A stretch of 64,000 nt of DNA. Origin: Candidatus Pantoea floridensis (GTDB taxonomy: Bacteria > Pseudomonadota > Gammaproteobacteria > Enterobacterales > Enterobacteriaceae). Within the stretch, counting starts at the first letter, position 1. The number at the start of each line of letters is the position of its first letter. The stretch covers positions 372,001 through 436,000 of the forward strand of contig NZ_OCMY01000002.1 in the NCBI RefSeq assembly GCF_900215435.1, given 5' to 3'. The notes under the pieces were generated by a model. That model was given only the letters and a program-made list of their open reading frames with translations. It was not told the DNA's origin and did no database searches. Of the stretch, positions 44,097 through 52,160 are shown piece after piece. Position numbers and translations under genes: made by a program.

Positions 44097-45070
44097 GGGC
44101 GATTTGCCGCCAGAATCGCCAGCTGGTTAAAGCCACGCTGCGCCAACACTGCGGCGGCCTGCGCGGCACGAATGCCACTGGCGCATACCAGCACAATGCG
44201 CTGCTGCGTCGGTGGCTGCCATGTGGCGATCGCCTGCGGCAGAATGCGCTCAACGCCCTCTGCGACGCTGACTGGCGCTTCTTCATGGCTACGCAGTTCG
44301 ACAATGCAGTCATCCGCCGCCAGCAGCGGCCGATCGATAAACGGCACCGCCTGTTGCGGTTCTTCGGCCTGATCAAAGCGGAACGGGCGGAAGTGCCAGT
44401 TAACAAAATCGCAATTCACCAGACAGCCAAGCGGCGATGGCTGCAGTTCGAGCAGCACGCTGAGCGCCATCTGCGCCTGCATTGCGCCCAATGCGGCGAC
44501 CGCCGGCCCCATCACGCCGGCGGTGTTGCAGTCCGCCGCGGAGGTCGGCAGGCGCGGAAATACCGCGCGATAGCTCGGCGATCCGCCACAGAAACCGCCC
44601 ACGTAACCTTGTCTGCGTAACACCGAGGCGCTGATCAGCGGGATGCCAGCTAGCATGCATGCATCGGAGAGCTGATAGGTGACGGCAAAATTATCGGCGG
44701 CGTCGATCACCAGATCGCACTGCGCCAGCGCCTGCTGCATATTGCTGGCGCTCAGCGACTGCTGCATCGCGTCGATCTGCACCTCGGGATTACGCTGCTG
44801 CAAAGCCTGCTGAGCGCTGAGCACCTTGGGCTGGCCGATATCCTGCAGCGTAAACAGCGTTTGCCGATGCAGGTTATGCAGCGCCACTTCATCGTCGTCA
44901 TAGAGCCGAATATGGCCGACGCCCGCGCCCACCAGCTGCGGCAGCAGCGTCGCGCTTAACCCACCGGCACCCACCACCACTACGCGCGCGTTGCGCAGTT
45001 TGCGCTGCCCGTCTTCACCCACTTCCGGCAGCATCATCTGGCGTTGATAGCGTTCCATATCGCCGCCCAT
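44093..45070 (-). CDS. thiF: ThiF adenylyltransferase fused to a rhodanese-like domain
   Basis: Activates the ThiS C-terminus by adenylation and supports its thiocarboxylation. Residues 1-235 are E1-like: GAGGLSA at 34-40, YDDDEVALHNLHRQ at 57-70 and DAADNF near 123. Cys181 in DCNTAGV corresponds to E. coli Cys184, which forms the persulphide/acyl link. Residues about 242-325 are an added rhodanese-like domain with catalytic-type Cys296 in VCASGIRAAQAA. The CxxC pair that binds zinc in E. coli ThiF is absent (SPSYRAVFPRLP where CYRCLWP is expected), and so is the second pair. It overlaps thiG by 1 bp and thiZ by 4 bp. Start 45070 or 45058. Confidence 0.9.
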   Translation of the reverse strand: MGGDMERYQRQMMLPEVGEDGQRKLRNARVVVVGAGGLSATLLPQLVGAGVGHIRLYDDDEVALHNLHRQTLFTLQDIGQPKVLSAQQALQQRNPEVQIDAMQQSLSASNMQQALAQCDLVIDAADNFAVTYQLSDACMLAGIPLISASVLRRQGYVGGFCGGSPSYRAVFPRLPTSAADCNTAGVMGPAVAALGAMQAQMALSVLLELQPSPLGCLVNCDFVNWHFRPFRFDQAEEPQQAVPFIDRPLLAADDCIVELRSHEEAPVSVAEGVERILPQAIATWQPPTQQRIVLVCASGIRAAQAAAVLAQRGFNQLAILAANRP

Positions 45071-45828
45071 CAGTTGAGATTTGCCAGGCCAAAGATAGGC
45101 GTGGAAGCACTCGCCATATCACGCTTTTCCATTAATCCGGCGCGACGGGCCGCCTGTCCGGCTTCTATTGCCAGACGAAATGCGTTTGCCATCTCGATCG
45201 GATCGCCCGCTTTGGCGACGGCGGTATTCAGCAGGATGCCATCGAAGCCCATTTCCATCGCCTGCGCCGCTTGTGACGGCGCGCCAATGCCGGCATCAAT
45301 GATCAGCGGCACATCGCTAAACCAGGCACGCATCGCGCGCAGGCCGTCGATATTGCGCAGTCCCTGGCCGGAACCGATCGGCGCGCCCCACGGCATCAGC
45401 AGCTCGCAGCCTGCCGCCAGCAGTTTTTCGCCAACGATCAGATCTTCAGTGGTGTAGGGAAACACCTTGAACCCGTCTTCGCTGAGAATGCGCGCCGCTT
45501 CCACCAGCGCGAACGGATCGGGCTGCAGCGTGTCGGCGTGGCCAATCACTTCCAGTTTGATCCACGCGGTATTAAACAATTCTCGCGCCATATGCGCGGT
45601 GGTGACCGCCTCTTTCACCGTGTGACAGCCGGCGGTATTCGGTAACACGCGGATGTTGAGTCCGGTCAGTAGTTCACGAAATGCCGCGCCCGCAGCACCT
45701 TCACGTCGCAGGCTAACGGTGATGATTTCAGTGCCAGACGCGGCAATCGCCTGCTGCAAAATGGCGGGCGAAGGATATCCGGCGGTGCCGAGCAGGAAGT
45801 GCGATTGTGGGTCAACATCGTAAAACAT
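45070..45828 (-). CDS. thiG: thiazole synthase ThiG
   Basis: Condenses deoxyxylulose 5-phosphate, dehydroglycine and ThiS-thiocarboxylate into the thiazole of thiamine. At 252 residues it is of normal length. It has the (beta/alpha)8 marks: [33 protein letters not shown], the Schiff-base lysine in [21 protein letters not shown] and [29 protein letters not shown]. It lies 3 bp after thiS and overlaps thiF by 1 bp. Since ThiO rather than ThiH is encoded here, dehydroglycine comes from glycine aerobically. Confidence 0.96.
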   Translation of the reverse strand: MFYDVDPQSHFLLGTAGYPSPAILQQAIAASGTEIITVSLRREGAAGAAFRELLTGLNIRVLPNTAGCHTVKEAVTTAHMARELFNTAWIKLEVIGHADTLQPDPFALVEAARILSEDGFKVFPYTTEDLIVGEKLLAAGCELLMPWGAPIGSGQGLRNIDGLRAMRAWFSDVPLIIDAGIGAPSQAAQAMEMGFDGILLNTAVAKAGDPIEMANAFRLAIEAGQAARRAGLMEKRDMASASTPIFGLANLN

Positions 45829-45831
45829 CGT

Positions 45832-46029
45832 TTAGCCTCCCTGCATCGGTGACAACACTTCGAGCTGGCAACCTTCATCCAGCAGCTGCGTGTCGTAGTG
45901 GCTTTTGGGCACAAAGGTGCCATTAAAGGCGGTGGCGACGCAGGCCACATCAATTTGCTGCTCGATCAGCAGTTCGCTCAGGCTTTTTGCTTCGGTGCTG
46001 ATAGCGCGCCCGTTAAGCTGAATAATCAT
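45832..46029 (-). CDS. thiS: sulfur carrier protein ThiS
   Basis: Ubiquitin-like sulfur carrier of 65 residues, ending in the required Gly-Gly (MQGG) that ThiF adenylates. MIIQLNGRAI at the start and CVATAFNGTFVPKSHYDTQLLDEGCQLEVLSPMQGG fit the family. It overlaps the end of thiO by 17 bp and precedes thiG by 3 bp. Confidence 0.95.
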   Translation of the reverse strand: MIIQLNGRAISTEAKSLSELLIEQQIDVACVATAFNGTFVPKSHYDTQLLDEGCQLEVLSPMQGG

Positions 46030-46957
46030 AAGATTGCTCTCCAGATAGGCGCTGCATCAGCTGTTCAGCCAGCATCGGTGCCAGCAGAAAACCGTGGCGA
46101 TACATGCCGTTGAGATAGAAGGTGTGATTTTGATAGTGAATTTCCGGCAGATTGGCCGGATACGCCGGACGCAGCCCGCTGCCGCTCTCAATTACCCGTG
46201 CCTCCGCCAGCGCCGGATGAATGGCGTAAGCGGCACTGAGTAACTCCATCATGGCGCGGGCGCTGATTGGGCTAGCGTCATCGCTCTCAATCATGGTAGC
46301 GCCGAGCATAAAATGCCCGCCGCGACGCGGCACCAGATAGCAGGGAAAACGCGGATGTAGCAGGCGAATCGGACGGGAGAACTGCACCTCATCGCTGTGC
46401 AGAATCAGCATCTCGCCGCGCACGGCGCGCAGGCGCGGCAATTCGGGCGCGGCATGAATGCCACGGCAATCGATAATCTGGCCGCTCGGCGCATGCGAGT
46501 TGAAGGCTACGCCGCGCGCAATCAGCTTCTCACGCATTTCCTGCAGCGCCAGGCGCGGGTCGAGGTGCGCTTCCTGAGCGAAAAACAGACCGCGCGCAAA
46601 GCGCCCTTCCAGCGCCGGTTCAATCGCACCAGGTTCAACCCATTGATGCTGCTCGGTCATGCGGGCAAAGCGGTTAAGCTCCTGGCTGTCGCGCGGCGGC
46701 GCCACCACCAGCGTTCCCTGATGTGCAACGCTGCTGACGCGCTGTTGCCACCACGCGGCGGCGTGCTGTCCAAGGGTTATCACCTCACGCGGCGCGCTTT
46801 CGGCTTCACACCAGGGCGCCAGCATGCCGCCGGCATACCACGATGCCGGGCGCCGCGATGCATCGTCGATCACCTCAACGTCTTCGCCGCGCTCCGCCAA
46901 TAATGTTGCCACGCACAAGCCGGCCACGCCGCAGCCTAGCACGCTCCAGCGGCTCAC
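46013..46957 (-). CDS. thiO: glycine oxidase ThiO
   Basis: FAD-dependent glycine oxidase producing dehydroglycine (iminoglycine) for thiazole synthesis; it replaces the radical SAM enzyme ThiH used by E. coli. I choose GTG 46957 (314 residues) because it begins right at the FAD-binding fold, VSRWSVLGCGVAGLCVATLLAERG, with GGAA upstream; the frame extends to 47053 but would reach into the riboswitch leader. Other DAO-family marks: ASWYAGGMLAPWCEAES and a C-terminal NGMYRHGFLLAPMLAEQLM. First gene of the thi operon. Confidence 0.93.
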   Translation of the reverse strand: MSRWSVLGCGVAGLCVATLLAERGEDVEVIDDASRRPASWYAGGMLAPWCEAESAPREVITLGQHAAAWWQQRVSSVAHQGTLVVAPPRDSQELNRFARMTEQHQWVEPGAIEPALEGRFARGLFFAQEAHLDPRLALQEMREKLIARGVAFNSHAPSGQIIDCRGIHAAPELPRLRAVRGEMLILHSDEVQFSRPIRLLHPRFPCYLVPRRGGHFMLGATMIESDDASPISARAMMELLSAAYAIHPALAEARVIESGSGLRPAYPANLPEIHYQNHTFYLNGMYRHGFLLAPMLAEQLMQRLSGEQSYDYSA

Positions 46958-47097
46958 AGCGCAGGTTCCATGATGTTCAAAAAGGGGAAATTCACATCGG
47001 CCTCTCAGTGTTGACTGAGACCCGCAGATACAGGTGAAGGGAAATGGCGCCACGATCGAGCTTGCCTTAGCGCCAGACAGCCAAGCTAACAGACTGT

Positions 47098-47195
47098 CAG
47101 TCTTCCTACGCCAGTATCAACTGGGTCAGGTTCAAAGGGTCGCTAAGCCGCGCAGTGCGCTATTAGCCTCTCAGTCTCTGTGGCGAGACTCCCCC
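47098..47195 (-). promoter_or_regulatory. TPP riboswitch (THI element)
   Basis: On the minus strand the aptamer's conserved elements appear in order: AGTCT (P1 5' arm), CTGAGAGG, a variable P3 stem GCGCACTGCGC, then CCTTTGAACCTGACCCAG, GATACTGGCGTAGGAAG and the P1 3' arm AGACT. It lies about 140 nt upstream of the thiO start, so thiamine pyrophosphate should shut off the whole thiOSGF-thiZXY operon. Confidence 0.95.
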
Positions 47196-47284
47196 GACGC
47201 GTCTATTTGTATTGCAGGCGATGGTCGCCGTCAAGCGCGGAATAACTGCATTAAGGGTGTGGTTAAATTGTCTTCTCCATACTT

Positions 47285-47409
47285 AAACCCGTCATACTTC
47301 GAGCTGCAGGTGCGTTGGCTGCGCGTGTCCACCCCAGTCACATACTTCAGTATGCTCCTGGGGATGAACCCACTTGCCGCCTTCCTGCAACTCGAAGTAT
47401 GACGGGTTT
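47285..47409. repeat. ERIC (enterobacterial repetitive intergenic consensus) element
   Basis: 125-bp palindrome with near-perfect arms: AAACCCGTCATACTTCGAG at the left and CTCGAAGTATGACGGGTTT at the right. The internal sequence carries the ERIC core CCCCAGTCAC and GCTCCTGGGGAT. It lies between the TPP riboswitch and the divergent lumazine synthase gene. Confidence 0.92.
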
Positions 47410-47497
47410 TGCGTCGGTAGATTACAAACGTAACATATGGTATACAAACACATTATTTTATGAGCAAGAACAAATTACAGGTGATGCCGAAATAACC

Positions 47498-47935
47498 ATG
47501 AACACTATTAAAATTGCATTTATTAAAGCCGGATGGCACAAAGAAATTGTCCACAATGCCCTGGTAGGTTTCGAAAAAGAATTAGCCGATCAATCTATTG
47601 CCGCGGAATTAAAAGTGCTGGAAGTGCCTGGCGCATTTGAAATGCCGCTGTTGGCTAAGCGTCTGGCTGAAACCGGCAAATACGATGCGATTGTCTGCGC
47701 GGCGCTGGTGGTGGATGGCGGTATCTATCGCCATGATTTCGTTGCGGCAGCGGTGGTTGATGGCCTGATGAATGTGCAGCTCACCACTAACGTACCGGTG
47801 TTTTCCGTTTCATTGACGCCGCATAATTTCCAACCGGTAGACGTCATCGAAAACTTCTACACCGAGCATTTCATCAAGAAAGGCAAAGAAGCCGCACGTG
47901 CTGTGCTGGCTATTCACAATCTGTCGATTGATTGA
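47498..47935 (+). CDS. ribH2: 6,7-dimethyl-8-ribityllumazine synthase, RibH2-type
   Basis: Penultimate enzyme of riboflavin synthesis. From ATG 47498 it is 145 residues; the frame extends upstream into the ERIC element but that part is not protein-like. Substrate-site segments are AGWHKEIV near 11-18, VPGAFEMP at 43-50, ALVVDGGIYRHDFVA with catalytic-type His79, and LTPHNF. The short form with an early Trp13 and GGIYRH resembles the decameric type II enzymes (RibH2) of alpha-proteobacteria rather than housekeeping enterobacterial RibH. It stands alone, divergent from the thi operon and followed by a terminator. Confidence 0.88.
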   Translation: MNTIKIAFIKAGWHKEIVHNALVGFEKELADQSIAAELKVLEVPGAFEMPLLAKRLAETGKYDAIVCAALVVDGGIYRHDFVAAAVVDGLMNVQLTTNVPVFSVSLTPHNFQPVDVIENFYTEHFIKKGKEAARAVLAIHNLSID

Positions 47936-47941
47936 AACGTT

Positions 47942-47975
47942 AAAAAGGGAACACCTTATCAGGCATTCCCTTTTT
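47942..47975. terminator. intrinsic terminator between ribH2 and a convergent MFS gene
   Basis: AAAAAGGGAA and TTCCCTTTTT form a 10-bp stem with a 14-nt loop, 7 bp after the ribH2 stop, with A- and T-runs that let it act in both directions. Confidence 0.88.
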
Positions 47976-48032
47976 ATTTATTCTGACTTTCTATTGTTCA
48001 TATTCAGAATAGTGCCAACCTTGCCAGCTTCA

Positions 48033-49343
48033 CTATTTGGCACTCATCAAACGATCGTCCTTCATATGTCTGCGCGGTTCTGAAGGGTTAATATCACACT
48101 CTTTTGGCAATAACAGCGTAAAGATCCCCGCAATCACCAGCGAACCCGCCAGCCAGCAGATTGCCACGTTTTGGCTATAGAGCAGCGTCATGATGCCAAC
48201 TAAGTACGGCCCACAGAATCCCCCCAGGTTGCCAAGTCCATTAATCACGCCGCGTGCGCTACCCGCCACTTCCGGCGCAGCGATACGTCCGGGAATAGAC
48301 CAGAACGGACTGGTCGCTGCTTTCAGGAAGAAGCCGCATACCACCAGCGCGATATAGGCGGCAACCACGTTCTCATGCAGCACCACCGAAGCCAGTAAGG
48401 CAGCAGCGAAGCAGAACAGCGAGACCATTACCCACAAACGTCGCTTACCGGTGCGATCGCTCAGCCAGGAAATCGCATAGATACCGAGCACTGTCGCCAC
48501 AAACGGAATGGCGGCCAGCAGGCCGACGCCCGCCATGTTAGTGCCGGTGAGATTTTTCAGGATACTCGGCAGCCACAGCGTGTAACCGTAATCGCCAGTT
48601 TGGTAGAAGAAGTTAAGCGCCACGAGCTTCATCAAACCTGAATTACGGAACACCGCTTTTAACGGGGCTTTACTAAGCGGTGCTTTTTGGCGATGTTGCG
48701 CCTTTTCACGCGCCAGTTCGCGCAGCAAATACGCCTTTTCACGTGCGGGTAACCAGCGCGCCTCTTCGGGACGATCGGCGATTACCAGCCACCACACCAG
48801 CAGCACAGCGGCAGAAAGCAGACCTTCAATAATGAACAACCAGCGCCAGTCCAGCACGTTAATGATGTAGCCGGATATCGGTGCGGTAAACATGCCGCCC
48901 AGCGGCGCAAACATCATTACAAAAGCATTAGCGCGTCCCAGCTCCTTTTCTGGAAACCAATTGCTGACCATGGTTAACACCACCGGTAACATGCCACCTT
49001 CCGAGATACCCAGCACGAAACGCAGCGCCAGCAGCTGATAATGGTTGGTAACAAAGCCGGTGGCGATAGACACCACCATCCATGCTGCCAGCGACCACGC
49101 AATAAAGCGTTTACCGCTGCCATTTACGGCGATACGTCCACCTGGCACTTGCAGGAACAGGTAGCCGATAAAGAAAATGCCACTTACCACACCCGCCATT
49201 TGGCTGGTGATCGCCAGGTCTTGATCCATGCCGCCAGGCAGCGCAAAGCTGATGTTGACGCGATCCATGAATGAGACGATGCAGGTAATGAGAATGGGGG
49301 CGATAACGCGATACCAACGCGTTCCGGGGATTTTTTCTTGCAT
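48033..49343 (-). CDS. MFS transporter, anion:cation symporter (ACS) family
   Basis: Inner-membrane transporter of 436 residues with about 12 helices. The ACS family (GudP, ExuT, phthalate and tartrate carriers) is indicated by SFMDRVNISFALPG in helix 1, GYLFLQVPGGRIA, RFVLGISEGGMLP and SNWFPEKELGRANA. GGAGAGGG lies before ATG 49343. It is a single gene without adjacent catabolic genes, so its substrate, probably an organic or sugar acid, is unknown. Confidence 0.88.
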   Translation of the reverse strand: MQEKIPGTRWYRVIAPILITCIVSFMDRVNISFALPGGMDQDLAITSQMAGVVSGIFFIGYLFLQVPGGRIAVNGSGKRFIAWSLAAWMVVSIATGFVTNHYQLLALRFVLGISEGGMLPVVLTMVSNWFPEKELGRANAFVMMFAPLGGMFTAPISGYIINVLDWRWLFIIEGLLSAAVLLVWWLVIADRPEEARWLPAREKAYLLRELAREKAQHRQKAPLSKAPLKAVFRNSGLMKLVALNFFYQTGDYGYTLWLPSILKNLTGTNMAGVGLLAAIPFVATVLGIYAISWLSDRTGKRRLWVMVSLFCFAAALLASVVLHENVVAAYIALVVCGFFLKAATSPFWSIPGRIAAPEVAGSARGVINGLGNLGGFCGPYLVGIMTLLYSQNVAICWLAGSLVIAGIFTLLLPKECDINPSEPRRHMKDDRLMSAK

Positions 49344-49732
49344 GCTGCCCTCTCCATGTTAAGCCAGGTTGCTTAGGTTCAAGGCTTTCTATTAAAGAGA
49401 GTATGGGAATAATTATTGCGATCTTAATCACTGCAATTAATGTTAAGAAATTGTGTTACTTACGCTGTGATCGTGCGAGCAAATCGGCGTGACTATAAAA
49501 GCATCGTATTGGTATATATAGAAATAATGCGTGCTCGCCCTTATAGAACCATTAATTTTTTCTCTATTTTTTTAGCCTCGCAACGCAGAAACCCAAGACA
49601 GGTCTGGTGGTTAATTGTCCAGGGTGGGAGCAGTAATTCGCATCGTTCGGGCTGGCATATCTCCCACATTCGGAGGGAGACAAATAGGATATTTGTAACG
49701 TTTTTGTAGCAGAAGCTTTCATAATTTGACCA
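49344..49732. other. 389-bp AT-rich intergenic region, no gene supported
   Basis: Upstream of the ACS-family MFS gene, so it should contain that gene's promoter. An 89-codon plus-strand frame at 49440-49709 has no family resemblance or ribosome site and is not called. A small CTCCC/GGGAG hairpin at about 49662-49680 is too weak to name. A REP pair begins at 49733. Confidence 0.5.
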
Positions 49733-49786
49733 GGTGCGCATGAATGCGCACCCTACAAAACAGTAGGGTCGCCATTCATGGCGACC
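49733..49786. repeat. pair of GTAG-headed REP palindromes, types A and B
   Basis: Type A on the minus strand at 49733-49756 and a perfect type B on the plus strand at 49763-49786, head to head, immediately downstream of the AraJ-like gene. Confidence 0.82.
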
Positions 49787-49794
49787 CTGTGATG

Positions 49795-51027
49795 TTAATG
49801 ATTATCGTGGGCAAAGGTGATGGATTTCCGCCGCGCATCACATACCGCAACACCATGAATCAACAGACCCAGCACCGCCAGAATCGCGCCCACCCAACCG
49901 GTTGACTGCCAGCCTAAACCTGCTGAGATCGTGACGCCACCTAGCCACGCACCTAACGCATTGGCCAGATTAAATGCCGAGTGGTTCATCGCTGCCGCCA
50001 TGGTTTGTGCATCTCCCGCCACATCCATCAATCGAATTTGCAGTACAGCCGCCAGCGCGACCATGGTGCCAACCAGCATCACGTTGATTGCACCCGCCAG
50101 GGCATAATGTGCAGCAAACACAAAGGCGCTAAGCACCAGAAACGACCACACCAGCAAAATACGAATCGTCTTTTCAATACCGCGATCGGCCAGACGACCA
50201 CCCGCAATATTGCCGATAATCATGCCTAAACCAAATAGCGCCAACACGGCAGGAATCCAGCTCACCGGCATCTGTGCCAGTTCGGTCATAGTGGGTTTGA
50301 CGTAGCTAAACACCGAGAACAATCCGCCGCTGCCTACTGCACCAATCGCCAGTGTGAGCAACACCTGCTTGCGCGTTAGCGCTGACAACTCACGCAGCGG
50401 GCTGGCATTTTTATCACCCGCTACGTTGGGTACCCACAGCCACACCAAAAGCAACGTGACCAGCGCCAGACCACCCACAATGGCAAAGGCATCGCGCCAG
50501 CCAAACCATTGACCGATGGCAGTGACCGCCGGAACGCCCAGCAAATTAGCAATGGTCAAACCAAATAGCACCATCGATACCGCCTGCGCACGCTTTCTGC
50601 GCTCGACCAAACCGGCCGCTACCAGCGCGGCCACGCCAAAGAAAGTGCCATGCGGAAAACCGGCAAGAAAACGCGCCAACAGCATCGAGTAGTAGCCAGG
50701 TGCCACCGCGCTCAGCAAATTTCCGGCGGCAAACAGGCCCATTAACGTCATCAGAAAATTACGACGTGAGGCTCGCGCACCCAAAACGGCCAGCAGCGGC
50801 GCACCAATTACCACGCCGAGAGCGTAAATACTGATCAGATGCCCGGCGGAAGGGATCGACACGTTGAGGCCTTTGGCTGCATCGGGCAGCAGGCCCATAA
50901 TCACGAATTCACCGGTACCAATGGCAAAGCCACCGGTTCCCAGCGCGAACAGCGCTTTCAGCACGCTTTTGCGCGGCAGCGATGCCTCGCTCAGCAACTG
51001 AGTAAGTTGAGGTTGTACTGATGACAT
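49795..51027 (-). CDS. AraJ-like MFS efflux transporter (DHA1 family)
   Basis: Inner-membrane drug:H+ antiporter-type protein of 410 residues, about 12 helices. Matches to AraJ/YdeA-type proteins include LGTGGFAIGTGEFVIMGLLPD, VSIPSAGHLISIYALGVVIGAPL, RFLAGFPHGTFFGVAALVAAGLV and NHSAFNLANALGAWLGG near the C-terminus. It is a single gene flanked by REP pairs on both sides. Sugar or drug export is known for relatives; nothing local points to the substrate. Confidence 0.88.
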   Translation of the reverse strand: MSSVQPQLTQLLSEASLPRKSVLKALFALGTGGFAIGTGEFVIMGLLPDAAKGLNVSIPSAGHLISIYALGVVIGAPLLAVLGARASRRNFLMTLMGLFAAGNLLSAVAPGYYSMLLARFLAGFPHGTFFGVAALVAAGLVERRKRAQAVSMVLFGLTIANLLGVPAVTAIGQWFGWRDAFAIVGGLALVTLLLVWLWVPNVAGDKNASPLRELSALTRKQVLLTLAIGAVGSGGLFSVFSYVKPTMTELAQMPVSWIPAVLALFGLGMIIGNIAGGRLADRGIEKTIRILLVWSFLVLSAFVFAAHYALAGAINVMLVGTMVALAAVLQIRLMDVAGDAQTMAAAMNHSAFNLANALGAWLGGVTISAGLGWQSTGWVGAILAVLGLLIHGVAVCDARRKSITFAHDNH

Positions 51028-51165
51028 GAGTTTTCCGAACCACAGGTGAAGAACTCAGCCAGGATCGTGGGTGCATTGAACAGCAACCATCGTCGTAACT
51101 GAGTTAAGTAAGCGGCATATGATAGCGCAATTATGTGTTAATGGCTGGGGTAACGCTGCCGCATT

Positions 51166-51216
51166 GGTCGCCATGATTGGCGACGCTACGACGTAGGGTG
51201 CGCATTTATGCGCACC
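51166..51216. repeat. pair of GTAG-headed REP palindromes, types B and A
   Basis: Type B on the minus strand at 51166-51189 and a perfect type A on the plus strand at 51193-51216, just beyond the stop of the ROK kinase gene. Confidence 0.82.
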
Positions 51217-51224
51217 GGGTAACA

Positions 51225-52160
51225 TTATCCATGACGTTGTCGGGCCAACAGCGCAGCGCCCATCATGCCGCCATGATGCGCGAACGCTCCCGGCACCACT
51301 AAACGCTGGCGCGTACTGCGCAACACATAACCCTGCACCGCCTGATCTAACGCCTCGATTAACGGCACCACAGAAGCCAGCCCGCCGCCTACCACCACGC
51401 GTGATGCGCCGGTAATGTTAATGGTGTACGCCAGCGGCTGGCCAACCAGCTGTAACCACGCCTGCAGGGTTTGCTGCGCCTGCCTGTCCTGCTGCTGCCA
51501 GCGCTTGATAATATCAATGCTGCTCGCCGTGCTGCTATGCAATGTCTGATGCAGATTTTCCAGGCCGCGCGCGCCGCCGTAACTGTCGAGACAGCCTTTT
51601 TGTCCGCACGGGCAGCTCAGGCGCGGCAGGCGCAGCGTTTCACCATCAAGCTCCACTTCAGTGAGTGTGATCGGCCCATGCCCCCATTCCCCGGTCAAAC
51701 CATTTTGGCCAGTGATGATACGACCATCCGCAACTAATCCACCGCCAACACCTGAACCGAGGATGGCACCAAACACCACCTTGTGTGCTTGCCCGGCTCC
51801 CGTTAGCGCCTCCGCCAGCGTGAAGCAATCGGCGTCGTTGTGCACAATCACCCGTCGCTGCAAGATCGCTGATAATTCGTTGGCCAATCTGCGCTGATGA
51901 AAAGCAGGAATATTGCTGGCAAACATCTCCCCGGTGTCCGGCGCCACAATGCCGGCGGTGGAAATCGCCACCGGACTATCAGCAGTAAAATGCGCCTGAT
52001 GTTGGGCAATCATGTGGCTGACCAGCGTGGTGAACGCCGTCCAACTGGTCGCCGGGATATTCTGCTGATCGAGAATCGTTAATGCATTTTGCGCATCCAT
52101 CACGCCTAACTTGATAAATGAACCGCCCAAATCGAGGCAAATAACTGCAGGTTTACTCAT
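51225..52160 (-). CDS. ROK-family sugar kinase
   Basis: Cytoplasmic kinase of 311 residues, probably acting on an N-acetylated amino sugar or hexose. It has the ASKHA phosphate-1 motif CLDLGGSFIKLGVM, an active-site aspartate in VHNDADCF, the GSGVGGGLVADG segment, GEWGHGPI and the zinc motif CPCGQKGCLDSYGGARGLE of the ROK signature. No N-terminal HTH, so it is an enzyme, unlike the ROK repressor at 55785. It overlaps the permease gene by 4 bp and is the last gene of the minus-strand Dpp-type operon. Confidence 0.9.
   Translation of the reverse strand: MSKPAVICLDLGGSFIKLGVMDAQNALTILDQQNIPATSWTAFTTLVSHMIAQHQAHFTADSPVAISTAGIVAPDTGEMFASNIPAFHQRRLANELSAILQRRVIVHNDADCFTLAEALTGAGQAHKVVFGAILGSGVGGGLVADGRIITGQNGLTGEWGHGPITLTEVELDGETLRLPRLSCPCGQKGCLDSYGGARGLENLHQTLHSSTASSIDIIKRWQQQDRQAQQTLQAWLQLVGQPLAYTINITGASRVVVGGGLASVVPLIEALDQAVQGYVLRSTRQRLVVPGAFAHHGGMMGAALLARQRHG

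Noticed and set aside
46958..47053. Longer ThiO start at ATG 47053
   Set aside because: The extra 32 residues are not FAD-domain sequence and lie in the riboswitch leader; GTG 46957 begins exactly at the Rossmann motif.
47315..47497. N-terminal extension of the lumazine synthase frame
   Set aside because: The extension is the translation of the ERIC element and its flank; homology to RibH begins at ATG 47498.
49440..49709. 89-codon plus-strand frame upstream of the ACS-family MFS gene
   Set aside because: No ribosome site and no recognisable domain; it covers what should be the promoter region of the MFS gene.
49580..49710. Possible structured RNA in the 49.6-kb gap
   Set aside because: G-rich segment with a short CTCCC/GGGAG stem, but no match to any riboswitch or sRNA consensus I know, including cobalamin and FMN elements.
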